DNA of 30,732 nucleotides from Zygnema cylindricum (Eukaryota; Streptophyta; Zygnematophyceae; Zygnematales; Zygnemataceae). The position numbers and the translations under genes are program-made. This document shows positions 9,479 through 17,897 of the stretch, in pieces. Numbering within the stretch: the first letter of the stretch is position 1; each line of letters begins with the position of its first letter. The stretch spans positions 1 to 30,732 of the forward strand of contig JBBHKE010002326.1 in the NCBI GenBank assembly GCA_037447655.1. Reading direction: 5' to 3'. The notes below the pieces were generated by a model. It was given only the letters and a program-made list of their open reading frames with translations. It searched no databases and was not told the origin of the DNA.

Positions 9479-10327
9479 TAAAAACTGCAGAAACTATCAA
9501 AGTACCTACTCAACAGCCAACTTAGAACTGACACAAAATTTGACTCACAAAGTCAATATGCTTCAAATTCATTATAGTGATATAAAATACAGTAAACTGA
9601 CAATTCCCAAAATTGCAGCCTAAATGACCCAGTAAACCATAAGATATGATGTCTGGAAGTTTCCCAAAAACTGCCCTTAGAAAATCATATTCCCAAAACT
9701 GGATACTACAAAATTGGCTAAGTCCTAAGTTATCACACTAAAATACAAACTAATGTTATTCAGATATTTACAAACATTGAACCGTACACAAAACGTTCTA
9801 ATCGTACACAAAACGTTCCAAATGCTTAGTCAGCGGTAGCCGCTAAAGTCCAGCCGAATGTGGTCGTGTAGTACGAAGCACATGAGTGCTTCGTCACTTG
9901 TGGTCCCACGTGAATCACGCCTCGTCACTTGCGGTCCCACGTGAATCGCGTCCGTCGACGTCTATGAAAATCAATGATCATAATTGACTTCCGAAATATC
10001 CGGACGTTTCTATTTAATGATCATAAAAATATTCCGTACCATATAATTCCAAAATATCTGTATGACTCCAAAAATAGCCGTACCATATATTTTCTGAGAT
10101 ATCTGGATCAGATTCCGTCCGTCTGATCTGGCGATTCCAATTGCCTGCTGCGTGACGCGTGTCGACGTCACGCGTGTCGACGTCACTCTATAAAACCTGT
10201 AGAGGTACAATACACTCTATTGTACTTTGCCTATTGTAACACTAATAAAGGTAAGTCTTATATACCGCTTTTGAGAAACTATTCTAAATATACTCTATTT
10301 ACTAACTAAAGATTTCAAATCTCAACA
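9420..10327 (-). repeat. E3 5' LTR (908 bp)
   Basis: On the minus strand it runs from TGTTGAGATTTGAAATC to GAACAACA, with TGTTG/CAACA terminal inverted repeats. A sense TATA-like GTATATAAG lies near 10,257-10,266. On the plus strand a perfect 15-bp tandem duplication carrying GACGTCA (10,156-10,185) sits just before TATAAAA (10,189-10,195). The last 59 bp contain the gag ATG at 9,478. Confidence 0.85.
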
Positions 10328-10332
10328 CACCG
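10328..10332. repeat. Target-site duplication of E3 (right copy)
   Basis: CACCG here matches 7,061-7,065 exactly. Collapsing the two copies keeps the E1 gag frame open across the join (Asp-Arg-Trp-Gly codons). Confidence 0.88.
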
Positions 10333-10754
10333 GTCCGTTCTAACAGCTGGAGCTTGAACGCTCTTACCTCCTTTACGGATCTCAATAGTGTTCTCCTGCA
10401 CGAGTATCATTCAGACCACGGTGTTCAACTTCGAAGTGCTGTCATCCATTTCTTGCAATCGGTGCACTATGTTTTCTAACGCCTCAGGCAACTTAATGAT
10501 GAGAGTGTTAAGTTTCATCTTCATTGTGCCTGTCCATCCGGCACTCTCCATCTTTATTTACAGGCAAGAGAGATCATTACAGTAATCTAACATCTTCCCT
10601 CTTTTGTAAGTATAACTCCCCAACCTTTGCTCAGCCAGCTAGAGCTCCTGAATGGAATATGCTCTATAGATCTCCACTAAAGTCATCCACAACTCCTCGG
10701 CCTTGAAGATGTGAAGATGAGAGGTCGCCAACGCTTGAGTGAGGTGCCTTAGAA
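10333..10754 (-). pseudogene. E1 gag, central part (between E2 and E3)
   Basis: The minus strand reads as one copia gag frame of about 140 codons. It includes ILRHLTQALATSHLH, AEELWMTLVEIYRAYSIQEL and MKLNTLIIKLPEALEN, the helical UBN2-like region that precedes the zinc knuckle. Three in-frame stops interrupt it (after SIQEL, after NDLSCL and after LNTVV). The frame continues into 16,556 on one side of E2 and 7,060 beyond E3. Confidence 0.8.
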
Positions 10755-10759
10755 TGAAA
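10755..10759. repeat. Target-site duplication of E2 (left copy)
   Basis: TGAAA abuts the TGTTG end of E2. The same TGAAA follows the other end at 16,552-16,556. Confidence 0.9.
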
Positions 10760-11605
10760 TGTTGTTTTTAATAAAGCTTTAGTCCTCTCTATGCCTCAAC
10801 TGTGAGGGAGAGAGAGCTGTTCATGACTTAAGTTATTTTTGGTTGAGTTTGGTTCACTACTTACCAAAATTAGTGTGACAGTGAAGTTGGGAGTTCACGG
10901 TTCATTCACACTTGGGACACGCGTCGTCACTTGAGAGAAATGCGTGAGTATGTCCTCCGTGGACGTACGGAAATTCGGCAAGACCACGGGAATTCGTGAA
11001 GTCAATTCTACGGTCCCAAATCCTCTAATCGGACGGTTGACAGTCGCCGCCAACAAATACTGACGAGGCGAGACTAGATCACTATCACTTTACGTTGTCT
11101 GAACTTCGGTGTAAATATTTGGTAGAACAAAATTTTGTATGTAGTGAATTAGTTGTTTAGTGTTGAGAATGTGGTTTATGAGATACCTACAGTACACAGG
11201 TATACTCACAGTATTTGTTGTGTTAACATGTTAGATGTACGGCTGGAATGCCTCCGTACAGCTTAGTGTAGTTTCGGTGTATAGAAGTAGGACTTAGTGA
11301 ATTTGATTCATTAGGAACAAATGATATGAAAACTCTACACACAGTTTTATGTAATTTCATTTCTGCATATCTCACAGATATGTAAGCGGAATTCATCGAA
11401 AATATGTGTGTGTGTGTTCCTTTGTATGTTATCTACACTGTGGTAAATTTTCAGGACCATTGGGGCGTTTTTTTGAAAGTTATAGTCTGTCAAAGTTTCT
11501 GTTCAGCCATCTGTATTTGTGGAAGCTTCCTCTTTTGATTTGTTATACGATGACTACTGCTGCATCTTCTTCATCTTCAGTGCCAGCAGTTGTCTCAGAA
11601 CAATA
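10760..11605 (+). repeat. E2 5' LTR
   Basis: It runs from TGTTGTTTTTAATAAAGC to CAGAACAATA and aligns throughout with 15,722-16,551. Relative to the 3' copy it has a 14-bp insertion near 11,076-11,090 and a longer GT run near 11,404-11,418. The terminal AACAATA differs from AACAACA in the other LTR by C to T, which creates a TAG stop at the LTR edge. The gag ATG at 11,550 lies inside it. A hairpin GTACG/CGTAC is near 11,238-11,260. Confidence 0.92.
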
Positions 11606-11873
11606 GGTCACGGGCCCGCCTTCACGAATTCCGGTCTTTGATGGACGCGAATATCTGTATTGGGCAGATTTGGTTAAGTCTTACTTCAAGCAAGTGAAAC
11701 TTATTGATGTGTTAAATGGATCACTAGCAGAATCTGATGCCACCTTTGATCAGAAAAATGACCAGGCTTTGCATTTAGTAAAGCTTATGATATCAAAAGA
11801 ATTGCATATGACATATATTAATGTTACAAAAGGCATCATAATTGTGGGATGCATTGAAATCTTCTTATGTTAA
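11550..11873 (+). pseudogene. E2 gag N-terminus (starts inside the LTR)
   Basis: The ATG at 11,550 begins MTTAASSSSSVPAVVSEQ within the 5' LTR and meets a TAG at 11,604-11,606, exactly at the LTR and primer-site border. The same frame continues after it with PPSRIPVFDGREYLYWAD and KSYFKQVKLIDVLNGSL, typical of the copia gag start. A frameshift near 11,835 passes the reading to the long open frame beginning LWDALKSSYVK. Confidence 0.8.
11606..11617 (+). other. E2 primer-binding site (diverged)
   Basis: GGTCACGGGCCC follows directly after the LTR. It matches the half-initiator-tRNA site GGTTATGGGCCC at 10 of 12 bases, with TT-A-T changed to TC-A-C. Confidence 0.65.
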
Positions 11874-13461
11874 AGTTACTAACCAGCATGAGATTATAAC
11901 AGCTGGTCAGATCTATGAGTATAAGTACACAGGTGGTAGCATGGTGGAATACACTAATCGGTTTCGAATGTTACTGTCAGAAAATGTATGTTCTGGGGGG
12001 ACTTTCTCCCCTTATCATCAGGCCATCATTCTCCTAAAAGGGCTTCCTAATGAATATAAAGGAGCCTCAGATGAAATGAAAAAAATGTCTAAACCTCTTT
12101 GGAATTTGCAAACAGCTATAGAGTTTATCTTGGCAAAAGAGGCTACTCAGACAGTTTTAGGATTTGGAAAACCAGCTGTAGCATTTACGGCTCTGTTTCA
12201 GAGGGAAAGTAGATATCAAGGGAATCAGTTTAATCCTCAGTTTAAGAAATGTGTTTATTGCTATACTGATGGTCACTCCTTCAGAGCTTGTCCTTTGTAT
12301 ATAAAAGCTCTTGAAACAGGTACCTTTCGGAAAGGATGGAGACACCGCGGACCTCCCATTTCCCAAAAACCTTCGAATAAAACTGTTGCATTTTCAGCGG
12401 AGGATACGGAATTGAAGAAGAAAACAACCGAGGAAACGACACCTGATGTGCTCAGTTTTCCAAAAACTGATGACAAAGAGTTCTTCGCTCTTGCCAAACT
12501 CGACATGATAGAAGGGGAAAAAGTCCTCGGATGGATAATGGATTCCGGCAGCTCTTCACACATGTGCTGGAACAAGTCTTGGTTTAAGGAGATGTCTTCT
12601 ATTCCTTTACATCAGATCTTTTATGCTTGTGGCTATGCCGTTGAATCAAATGCCAAAGGAAACATAGATCTGGATTGTGTGATAGATGGAAAGGTTGTTA
12701 AGAGAACTTTGTATGATGTCTTGTATGTTCCAAAGTTTAAGAAAAATCTGTTTTCTACGTCTGTAGCTGAAAGCAAAGGCTTTGAGGTTCTCCAGAAAAA
12801 TGGCAAGAAAATAGTGAACAAGAATGGAAGAGTAGCTCTAGTACGAACTAGAGGCCCAAACTTTTTGTGCCGCATGGACCTGGCTAATAAAATTGATTTT
12901 GCGTACTCCAGTGTCCTATGTGATAATGTTTTGTGGCATAAAAGACTTGGTCATGAGCATCATGAGAGACTTACTAAGATGATAAAGCATAACATGATAG
13001 AGGGAGTCAAGCTTCGTCAACAAGAGTCTCATGTGTGTGATGGTTGTGCTCTCGGAAAGCTTCACAAGCTTCCCATATCACAAGTTTCTGATCACCGAGC
13101 CACAGATGTTCTTGGTATTATTCACTCTGATGTTTTCGTCCCTTCTAAAGTTCCCTCTCTGGGTGGCAGCCGCTTCTTTGTCACCTTTACAGACGATTAC
13201 TCCCGGTATAGTCGCATATACTTTATGAAGGAGAAGAGAGAAGTCTTCACTCACTTTAAGCACTACAAAATCTGGGCGGAGAAACTTCACAGCAAATCTA
13301 TTCTTGCTTTGCGGACGGATAATGGTGGAGAGTATGTATCTCATGCCTTTGCTGATTTTTTGAAAGATAATGGCATCTCTCGTGAATTTACTGCTCCGTA
13401 CACACCGGAACAATATGGTGTTGCCGAGAGACTTAATCGGACTTTGACTGAATGTGCTTGA
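11842..13461 (+). pseudogene. E2 gag-protease-integrase polyprotein segment
   Basis: This 539-codon open frame contains several domains. Gag helical region: WDALKSSYVK and AIILLKGLPNEYKG. Complete zinc knuckle: CVYCYTDGHSFRAC, near residue 135. Protease: WIMDSGSSSHMC, catalytic Asp near residue 234. GAG-pre-integrase: LWHKRLGHEHHERL and CDGCALGKLHKLP. Integrase core: FTDDYSRYSR, LRTDNGGEY and GVAERLNRTL, so the full D-D-E triad is kept. It stops at a TGA (13,459-13,461) where CGA (Arg) is expected. The real start lies upstream in the LTR; the first ATG here is only the first after the frameshift. Confidence 0.9.
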
Positions 13462-13813
13462 TCTATGATGGCCGATAAAGGTGTGGATCCAAAGTTTTGG
13501 GGGGAAGCTTTTCATTGTGCTTCCTACATCAAAAATAGAGTGGAAAACCCGGGCTGTTAGGGGTAAGAAACCTTATGAAGTTTGAACCGGCAAAAAGCCA
13601 AATGTTAATCATTTTAGAGTTTTTGGTAGCAAATGTTTTTTCTTGGATAATCTTCCTAATTGGAAGCTTAGTCCAAAATCTGTGCCTGGTGTCTTTTTAG
13701 GCTATGATGATGAATCTCCAGGTTATAGAGTGTATAATCCTCAGAGAGGATGCCTTCAAACAGCCATGAATATTTAGATTGAAGAAGAAAGTCAATCTGT
13801 TGACGTTTTTAGC
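13462..13813 (+). pseudogene. E2 integrase C-terminal region (broken)
   Basis: Reading continues with SMMADKGVDPKFWGEAF and CASYIKNRVEN. It then shifts frame near 13,550 to RGKKPYEV, a TGA where Trp is usual, and GKKPNVNHFRVFGSKCF, followed by GVFLGYDDESPGYRVYN. This is the GKKP and FLGY segment of copia integrases. The remainder up to 13,813 is a poorly conserved linker. Confidence 0.78.
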
Positions 13814-14446
13814 ATGGATGCAGCTGAAAGGAATGAGAAAATACAAGACTATATCATTCTTGAGCAGGTACCTTTTACTCCATCCTCTTCTACTTCTTCT
13901 ACCTCTCTCCCAAATGCCTCTGGGCCGTCTAATACTCCTACTCGAGCTGCTCCTTCTGTCGATGCTACTCCCAATACAAGCCTTGTGCGGCAATCTAGGG
14001 AACCACCCGTTCCCGCATCAGATTTTCCGGGGGGAAGAAGGCAAAGCAGCCGCCTTCGAGGCGACCGAGTTGAGAGTGCCTTTTCTGCAAGCACAGGGGA
14101 GCCGCTTACTATTCATGAAGCTTTTTCCGTTCCTGAAAAGGATCATTGGATCTCGGTTGTAAATGAAGAGATAAAGTCAATTATGGAAGCCCAAACTTGG
14201 GAACTTGTGGAGCTCCCACCGAACAGGAAAGCTATCGGTTGTAAGTGGGTCTTCAAATTAAAATTGAATCCTGATAATACAATTGAGAGATATAAAGCTA
14301 GACTGGTTGCTAAGGGATTTAGCCAAAAGGAGGGAATTGACTATGAAGAGACCTTCTCTCTTGTGGTTCGCTTTCCTACTGTTAGAGTTTTGCTATCTCT
14401 TGCTGCAATAGAGGATATGGAGTTTTGCTATCTCTTGCTGCAATAG
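13814..14446 (+). pseudogene. E2 reverse transcriptase, N-terminal half
   Basis: A Ser/Pro-rich linker is followed by the copia RT signature: [65 protein letters not shown]. The usual TFAPVVR is TFSLVVR. The frame is thrown off at 14,422 by a 35-bp tandem duplication. Confidence 0.88.
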
Positions 14447-14456
14447 AGGATATGGA
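14387..14456 (+). repeat. 35-bp perfect tandem duplication within RT
   Basis: The 35-bp unit at 14,387-14,421 is repeated without mismatch at 14,422-14,456. Since 35 is not a multiple of 3, it causes a frameshift. The perfect identity suggests it is recent compared with the other lesions. Confidence 0.9.
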
Positions 14457-14693
14457 ATTCCATCAGATGGATGTTAAGACAGCTTTCTTGCATGGTGATT
14501 TGGAGGAAGTACTTTATATGAAGCAGCCAGAGATTTATGCAGAAAAAGGGAAAGAAAATCTGGTCTGTAAACTGTTGAAGTCCCTTTATGGTCTGAAACA
14601 GGCTCCGAGGCAATAGAACCAGAAATTAGATGAGTTTTTAACCAATCTTTCAGTTCAGATCACTCAGTCTATGTAATACAAGGTGATCATGGA
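14425..14693 (+). pseudogene. E2 reverse transcriptase, middle part
   Basis: It contains [17 protein letters not shown] (first RT aspartate motif) and [11 protein letters not shown]. The last is followed by TAG where the conserved Trp codon TGG is expected (14,614-14,616). A short deletion near 14,650 shifts the frame before the next block. Confidence 0.82.
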
Positions 14694-15410
14694 GTGATTT
14701 ATGTGGCAGTTTATGTAGATGATTTGCTTCTGATTAGCACATCCATCAATGAGATTAATAAAATAAAATCAGCTTTGAATTCCCGGTTTGAAATGAAAGA
14801 CTTGGGTGAGGCTAAGTATATTCTAGGAATTCAAGTAGAAAGAGACAAGAAACAGAAAATTATTTATTTAACTCAAAAGAAAGCAATCAAGAAAATGTTA
14901 GAAAAGTTTGGCATGTTAGACGCAAAGGGGAGTGCCACTCCTATGGAATTCAGGCAAAAATTGGAGGGCTCGGAAATGGATGGTGGTGTTTTGGTTGATG
15001 ATTTCTTAGATTTAGGGGAGGCAGATTCTATGTCCTCCATTCCTTACAGGCAGATTGTCGGAAGCCTCATTTATTTCATGAACTGTACTCGTCCCGACAT
15101 CTCAGCAGCGGTTGAAGCCTTGAGCCGAAGCCTACAAAATCCAAGGAAGTCGGACTATGAGGCAGCAAAGAGAGTTCTTCGTTATCTTGCAGGAACTCGA
15201 AATCTTAGACTCTCTCTCGGTGGAGGGGAAGTCAAAATTCATACATGGAGCGATGCCAGCTACGGAGATATGCCCAGCCGACGCTCCACCACTGGATACA
15301 TTTTGAAGATCGGAAGTGGAACTTGTTGCTGGAGCAGCATACTTCAGAAGGTAACAGCTCAGTCTACCATGGAGGCTGAGTACATGGCTACCAGCTCGGC
15401 AGTTAAGTAG
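14694..15410 (+). pseudogene. E2 reverse transcriptase C-terminus and RNase H
   Basis: It opens with VAVYVDDLLLI, the YVDD catalytic box, then MKDLGEAKYILGIQVERD, TRPDISAAVEALSRSL and RVLRYLAGT. RNase H starts with HTWSDASYGD (Asp) and has STMEAEYMA (Glu). It ends with TAG at 15,408-15,410 after SSAVK, in a region that is normally KEALWL. Confidence 0.88.
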
Positions 15411-15698
15411 TTACTTTGGGTAAAGTCTCTTCTCCAAGAGCTTCTTTTTATGCACTCTGGACCACAGATAGTGTGGTGTGACAATCAGGCAGCAATCGCT
15501 ATTGCATCTAATCCCAGTCATCACTTTAAGAGTAAGCACATAGATATCAAGCTACATTTTGTAAGAGAAAAGGTGATGGGAAAAGTCTTGAAATTGAGTT
15601 ATTTATCGGATGAGCAAATGGTGGCTGATATGATGACGAAACCCTTACCTGCTCCCAAATTGAAGTTCTGTAGAGAGGCATGTGGACTGAGTGACTAG
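15411..15698 (+). pseudogene. E2 RNase H, C-terminal part
   Basis: In the same frame after the stop: LLWVKSLLQEL, then VWCDNQAAIAIASNP (third catalytic Asp), KSKHIDIKLHFVREK and QMVADMMTKPLPAPKLKF with the last conserved Asp. It ends with TAG at 15,696-15,698, 13 bp before the polypurine tract. Confidence 0.88.
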
Positions 15699-15710
15699 TA
15701 GAGTCTAAAG

Positions 15711-15721
15711 CTTTAGGGGAG
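15711..15721 (+). other. E2 polypurine tract
   Basis: CTTTAGGGGAG directly abuts the TGTTG start of the 3' LTR, the expected plus-strand priming site. Confidence 0.75.
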
Positions 15722-16551
15722 TGTTGTTTTTAATAAAGCTTTAGTCCTCTCTATGCCTCAGCTGTGAGGGAGAGAGAGCTGTTCATGACTTAAGTTATTT
15801 TTGGTTGAGTTTGGTTCACTACTTACCAAAATTAGTGTGACAATGAAGTTGGGAGTTCACGGTTCATTCACACTTGGGACACGCGTCGTCACTTGAGAGA
15901 AATGCGTGAGTATGTCCTCCGTGGACATACGGAAATTCGGCAGGACCATGGGAATTCGTGAAGTCAATTCTACGGTCCCAAATCCTCTAATCGGACGGTT
16001 GACAGCCGCCGCCAACAAATACTGATGAGGCGAGACTAGATGTTGTCTGAACTTCGGTGTAAATGTTTGGTATAACAAAATTTTGTATGTAGTGAATTAG
16101 TTGTTTAGTGTTGAGAATGTGGTTTATGACATACCTTCAGTACACAGGTATACTCACAGTATTTGTTGTGTTAGAATGTTAGATGTACGGCTGGAATGCC
16201 TCCGTACAGCTTAGTGTATTTTCGGTGTATAGAAGTAGGACTTAGTGAATTTGATTCATTAGGAACAAATGATATGAAAACTGTACACTCAGTTTTATGT
16301 AATTTCATTTCTGCATATCTCACAGATGTGTAAGCGGAATTCATTGAAATTTTGTGTGTGTGTTCCTTTGTATGTTATATACACTGTGGTAAATTTTCAG
16401 TACCATTGGGGCGTTTTTCTGAAAGTTAAAGTCTGTCAAAGTTTCTGTTCAGCCATCGGTATTTGTGGAAGCTTCCTCTTTTGATTTGTTATACGATGAC
16501 TACTGCTGCATCTTCTTCATCTTCAGTGCTACCAGTTGTCTCAGAACAACA
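15722..16551 (+). repeat. E2 3' LTR
   Basis: It is 830 bp with intact TGTTGTT...AACAACA ends and is followed by the TGAAA duplication. It also contains the gag start codon (ATG at 16,496) and reads 18 codons up to the LTR edge without a stop, unlike the 5' copy. Confidence 0.92.
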
Positions 16552-16556
16552 TGAAA
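16552..16556. repeat. Target-site duplication of E2 (right copy)
   Basis: TGAAA is identical to 10,755-10,759. Joining the flanks keeps the E1 gag frame (ATHF then ILRHL). Confidence 0.9.
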
Positions 16557-16919
16557 TGCGTGGCATTCATGTTGGTGTACTCCCACATTTGAATATCGTT
16601 TTCCGCGGTCTTCAGGACCACCACTACGGGTGCCGTAGCAATAGGAGTGAGAGGTGTCTCCTTTCCTTTCCCCTTTTCGGACACATTGCTATCCCCATTG
16701 CTTGTCTCCTCCGTTGGAGCAGATGCTGGTGTAGAGAACCTCACTCCACCAAACCTTGGTGGGGTCCCCTGAGATGTTTCACTTGTCCACTTAGGATACC
16801 CCAATATCGTTTTTCACACAATACCCTTGTCATCATGGCTTCGAGTAAATGAACCCTGATCCGTTGAAGATGGGCACCCTAGAGGGTGAGCCCATAACAT
16901 GTAATTCTATGTCCCCCAT
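16557..16919 (-). pseudogene. E1 gag N-terminal part
   Basis: On the minus strand an ATG at 16,919-16,917, inside the 5' LTR, gives MGDIELH. It continues through the primer site as VMGSPSRVPIFNGSGFIYS, which aligns with the gag starts of E2 (PPSRIPVFDG) and E3 (LSSIIPIFIG). Tandem TGA codons and a shift follow near 16,838. A second frame (16,804 downward) then reads WTSETSQGTPPRFGG to NDIQMWEYTNMNATHF and runs into the E2 junction in frame with 10,754. Confidence 0.72.
16887..16899 (-). other. E1 primer-binding site
   Basis: On the minus strand TGTTATGGGCTCA follows the LTR end TTACA. It matches the half-initiator-tRNA site GGTTATGGGCCCA at 11 of 13 bases. Confidence 0.65.
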
Positions 16920-17897
16920 TGAATCACATATTTTAGGAAGCCTTTAGATAGCTTTTGGCTAGCCCTCGTTCCATTAGGATCACTGGTACCTAAGCAAGCA
17001 AATGGACAATCTGACTACACCCTTGTGTAGTCTGGACTCCCCTAAGTCCAGAGCAAAAAAAAAATTCTCAAAATGCCCAACCATGCGATTGATTATCAAG
17101 TGGCAAATATTTCAATATTAATTCAAGCTTGTTGGGAGAGAGGCTGCTACCTCCTCAATCCTCTAAGTCCTAAACCCCTCTCACAACCCCTATCTAGTGA
17201 TGTACGAACCAATCAGAAGACTGTACAGTATAGAAAGTTACTAAGGCCGATGTACTTTTTGTACGGCCTGTGTACGACAAGGCCATGGAGTGGACATCTG
17301 TCTCCTTCGGACTCGTTCTCATGTTCTCCCGGATTTCCTCTTCTCAATGATACCTGGCCACGTGTCGCCATGTCATGTCACTTCCAAAAATCGCCAAGGC
17401 GACCATTCACGGATCTCGACGATGATGCGGGCCGTCGAATCAAACCGACTTCAAATGCTCACCGTTCAAAAACAAATGTCCGGTACATTTGTTTTGTGCG
17501 TACTAAAAGTCAACTAATTTTTATGTCCGCACTTTGTTATTTCGTCAATCGGATTAATGATCTAGCTAATGATCAAATAGAAAACAAACCCTATGCATCC
17601 TAACGGACTACTATTACAGACCGGTAAGAGCTGACGGCTACGCCTCACTCTGCGGTAGCAGGTTCGAGTCCTGCCGGAGTCAACCTTTTTGTTGAGAGTG
17701 ACTTAGGTCACTCTTTAGTCCTGCCTATGAAGTTGAGGCAGCCATGGCTCCACTGGCCTCTCTCTCTCGTTTAGTGACTGCAACAAGTATGGGGGCTAGA
17801 GAGAGAAGGTGGAGGCAGGTTGCCTGTGCTTTTCTTTTAGCTATTTTAACTAATTAATACCTAGAAAATACCTCCCCTAAATCTAGTGATTTCAACA
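16900..17897 (-). repeat. E1 5' LTR
   Basis: It is 998 bp with TGTTGAAATCACTAGATT at the start (minus strand) and GAATTACA at the end. It is homologous over its full length to 2,502-3,489. It contains the better-preserved tRNA-like segment at 17,606-17,690. The open frame on the plus strand here (17,073-17,603) is antisense to the LTR and has a broken counterpart in the 3' LTR, so it is not called as a gene. Confidence 0.88.
17606..17690 (+). repeat. tRNA-like segment in E1 5' LTR (better copy)
   Basis: GACTACT (17,606-17,612) to CGGAGTC (17,675-17,681) spans 76 nt, the length of a tRNA, with five of seven acceptor pairs. A T-arm GCAGG-TTCGAGT-CCTGC (17,658-17,674) pairs perfectly and holds the B box GGTTCGAGTCC. 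The D-loop-like word ACCGGTAAGAG lies between CAG and CTG. TTTTT at 17,686-17,690 could end Pol III transcription. A good anticodon stem is lacking, so this is a tRNA-derived relic rather than a tRNA gene. Confidence 0.5.

Larger units (their letters stand above)
7066..10327 (-). mobile_element. Ty1/copia retrotransposon E3, internally deleted, nested in E1 gag
   Basis: The termini are TGTTGTT at 7,066 and CAACA at 10,327, with identical CACCG duplications outside. On the minus strand the order is 5' LTR (9,420-10,327), primer-binding site, shortened gag, protease, GAG-pre-integrase, the first part of integrase, then a foreign or rearranged ~1-kb stretch, then the last ~135 bp of a 3' LTR. 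Reverse transcriptase and RNase H are missing. It inserted after E1 was in place. Confidence 0.88.
10760..16551 (+). mobile_element. Ty1/copia retrotransposon E2, full length, nested in E1 gag
   Basis: It has two LTRs (846 and 830 bp), TGTTGTT...AACAACA termini and a perfect TGAAA 5-bp target duplication. A primer-binding site follows the 5' LTR and a polypurine tract precedes the 3' LTR. The internal 4.1 kb carries gag, protease, integrase, reverse transcriptase and RNase H in copia order. The LTRs differ at roughly 25-30 positions by eye, about 3%, so it is younger than E1 but not recent. Stops, frameshifts and a 35-bp duplication inactivate it. Confidence 0.93.
2502..17897 (-). mobile_element. 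Ty1/copia LTR retrotransposon E1 (split by nested E2 and E3)
   Basis: The two ends are near-identical ~1-kb LTRs (16,900-17,897 as the 5' LTR, 2,502-3,489 as the 3' LTR, read on the minus strand). Between them lie copia-order domains: gag, zinc knuckle, protease, integrase, reverse transcriptase, RNase H. E2 and E3 interrupt gag. Without them and their duplicated target bases E1 is about 6.3 kb, a normal copia size. The reading frame across both empty sites is continuous, which supports a single element. The outer flanks (TACTT on the left, GTAAA on the right) do not match, so no target duplication of E1 itself is visible. Multiple stops and frameshifts make it inactive. Confidence 0.9.

Noticed and set aside
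11842-11844. ATG at 11,842 as the true start of a gag-pol gene
   Set aside because: Homology to gag extends upstream in another frame to the LTR ATG at 11,550. This ATG is only the first one after a frameshift.
16541-16804. Separate minus-strand gene of 87 codons
   Set aside because: It is the N-terminal part of E1 gag, in frame with 10,754 downward once E2 is removed.
17073-17603. 176-codon open frame on the plus strand
   Set aside because: It lies antisense within the E1 5' LTR. The matching region of the 3' LTR (2,680-3,110) is broken into short frames, and no domain is visible.
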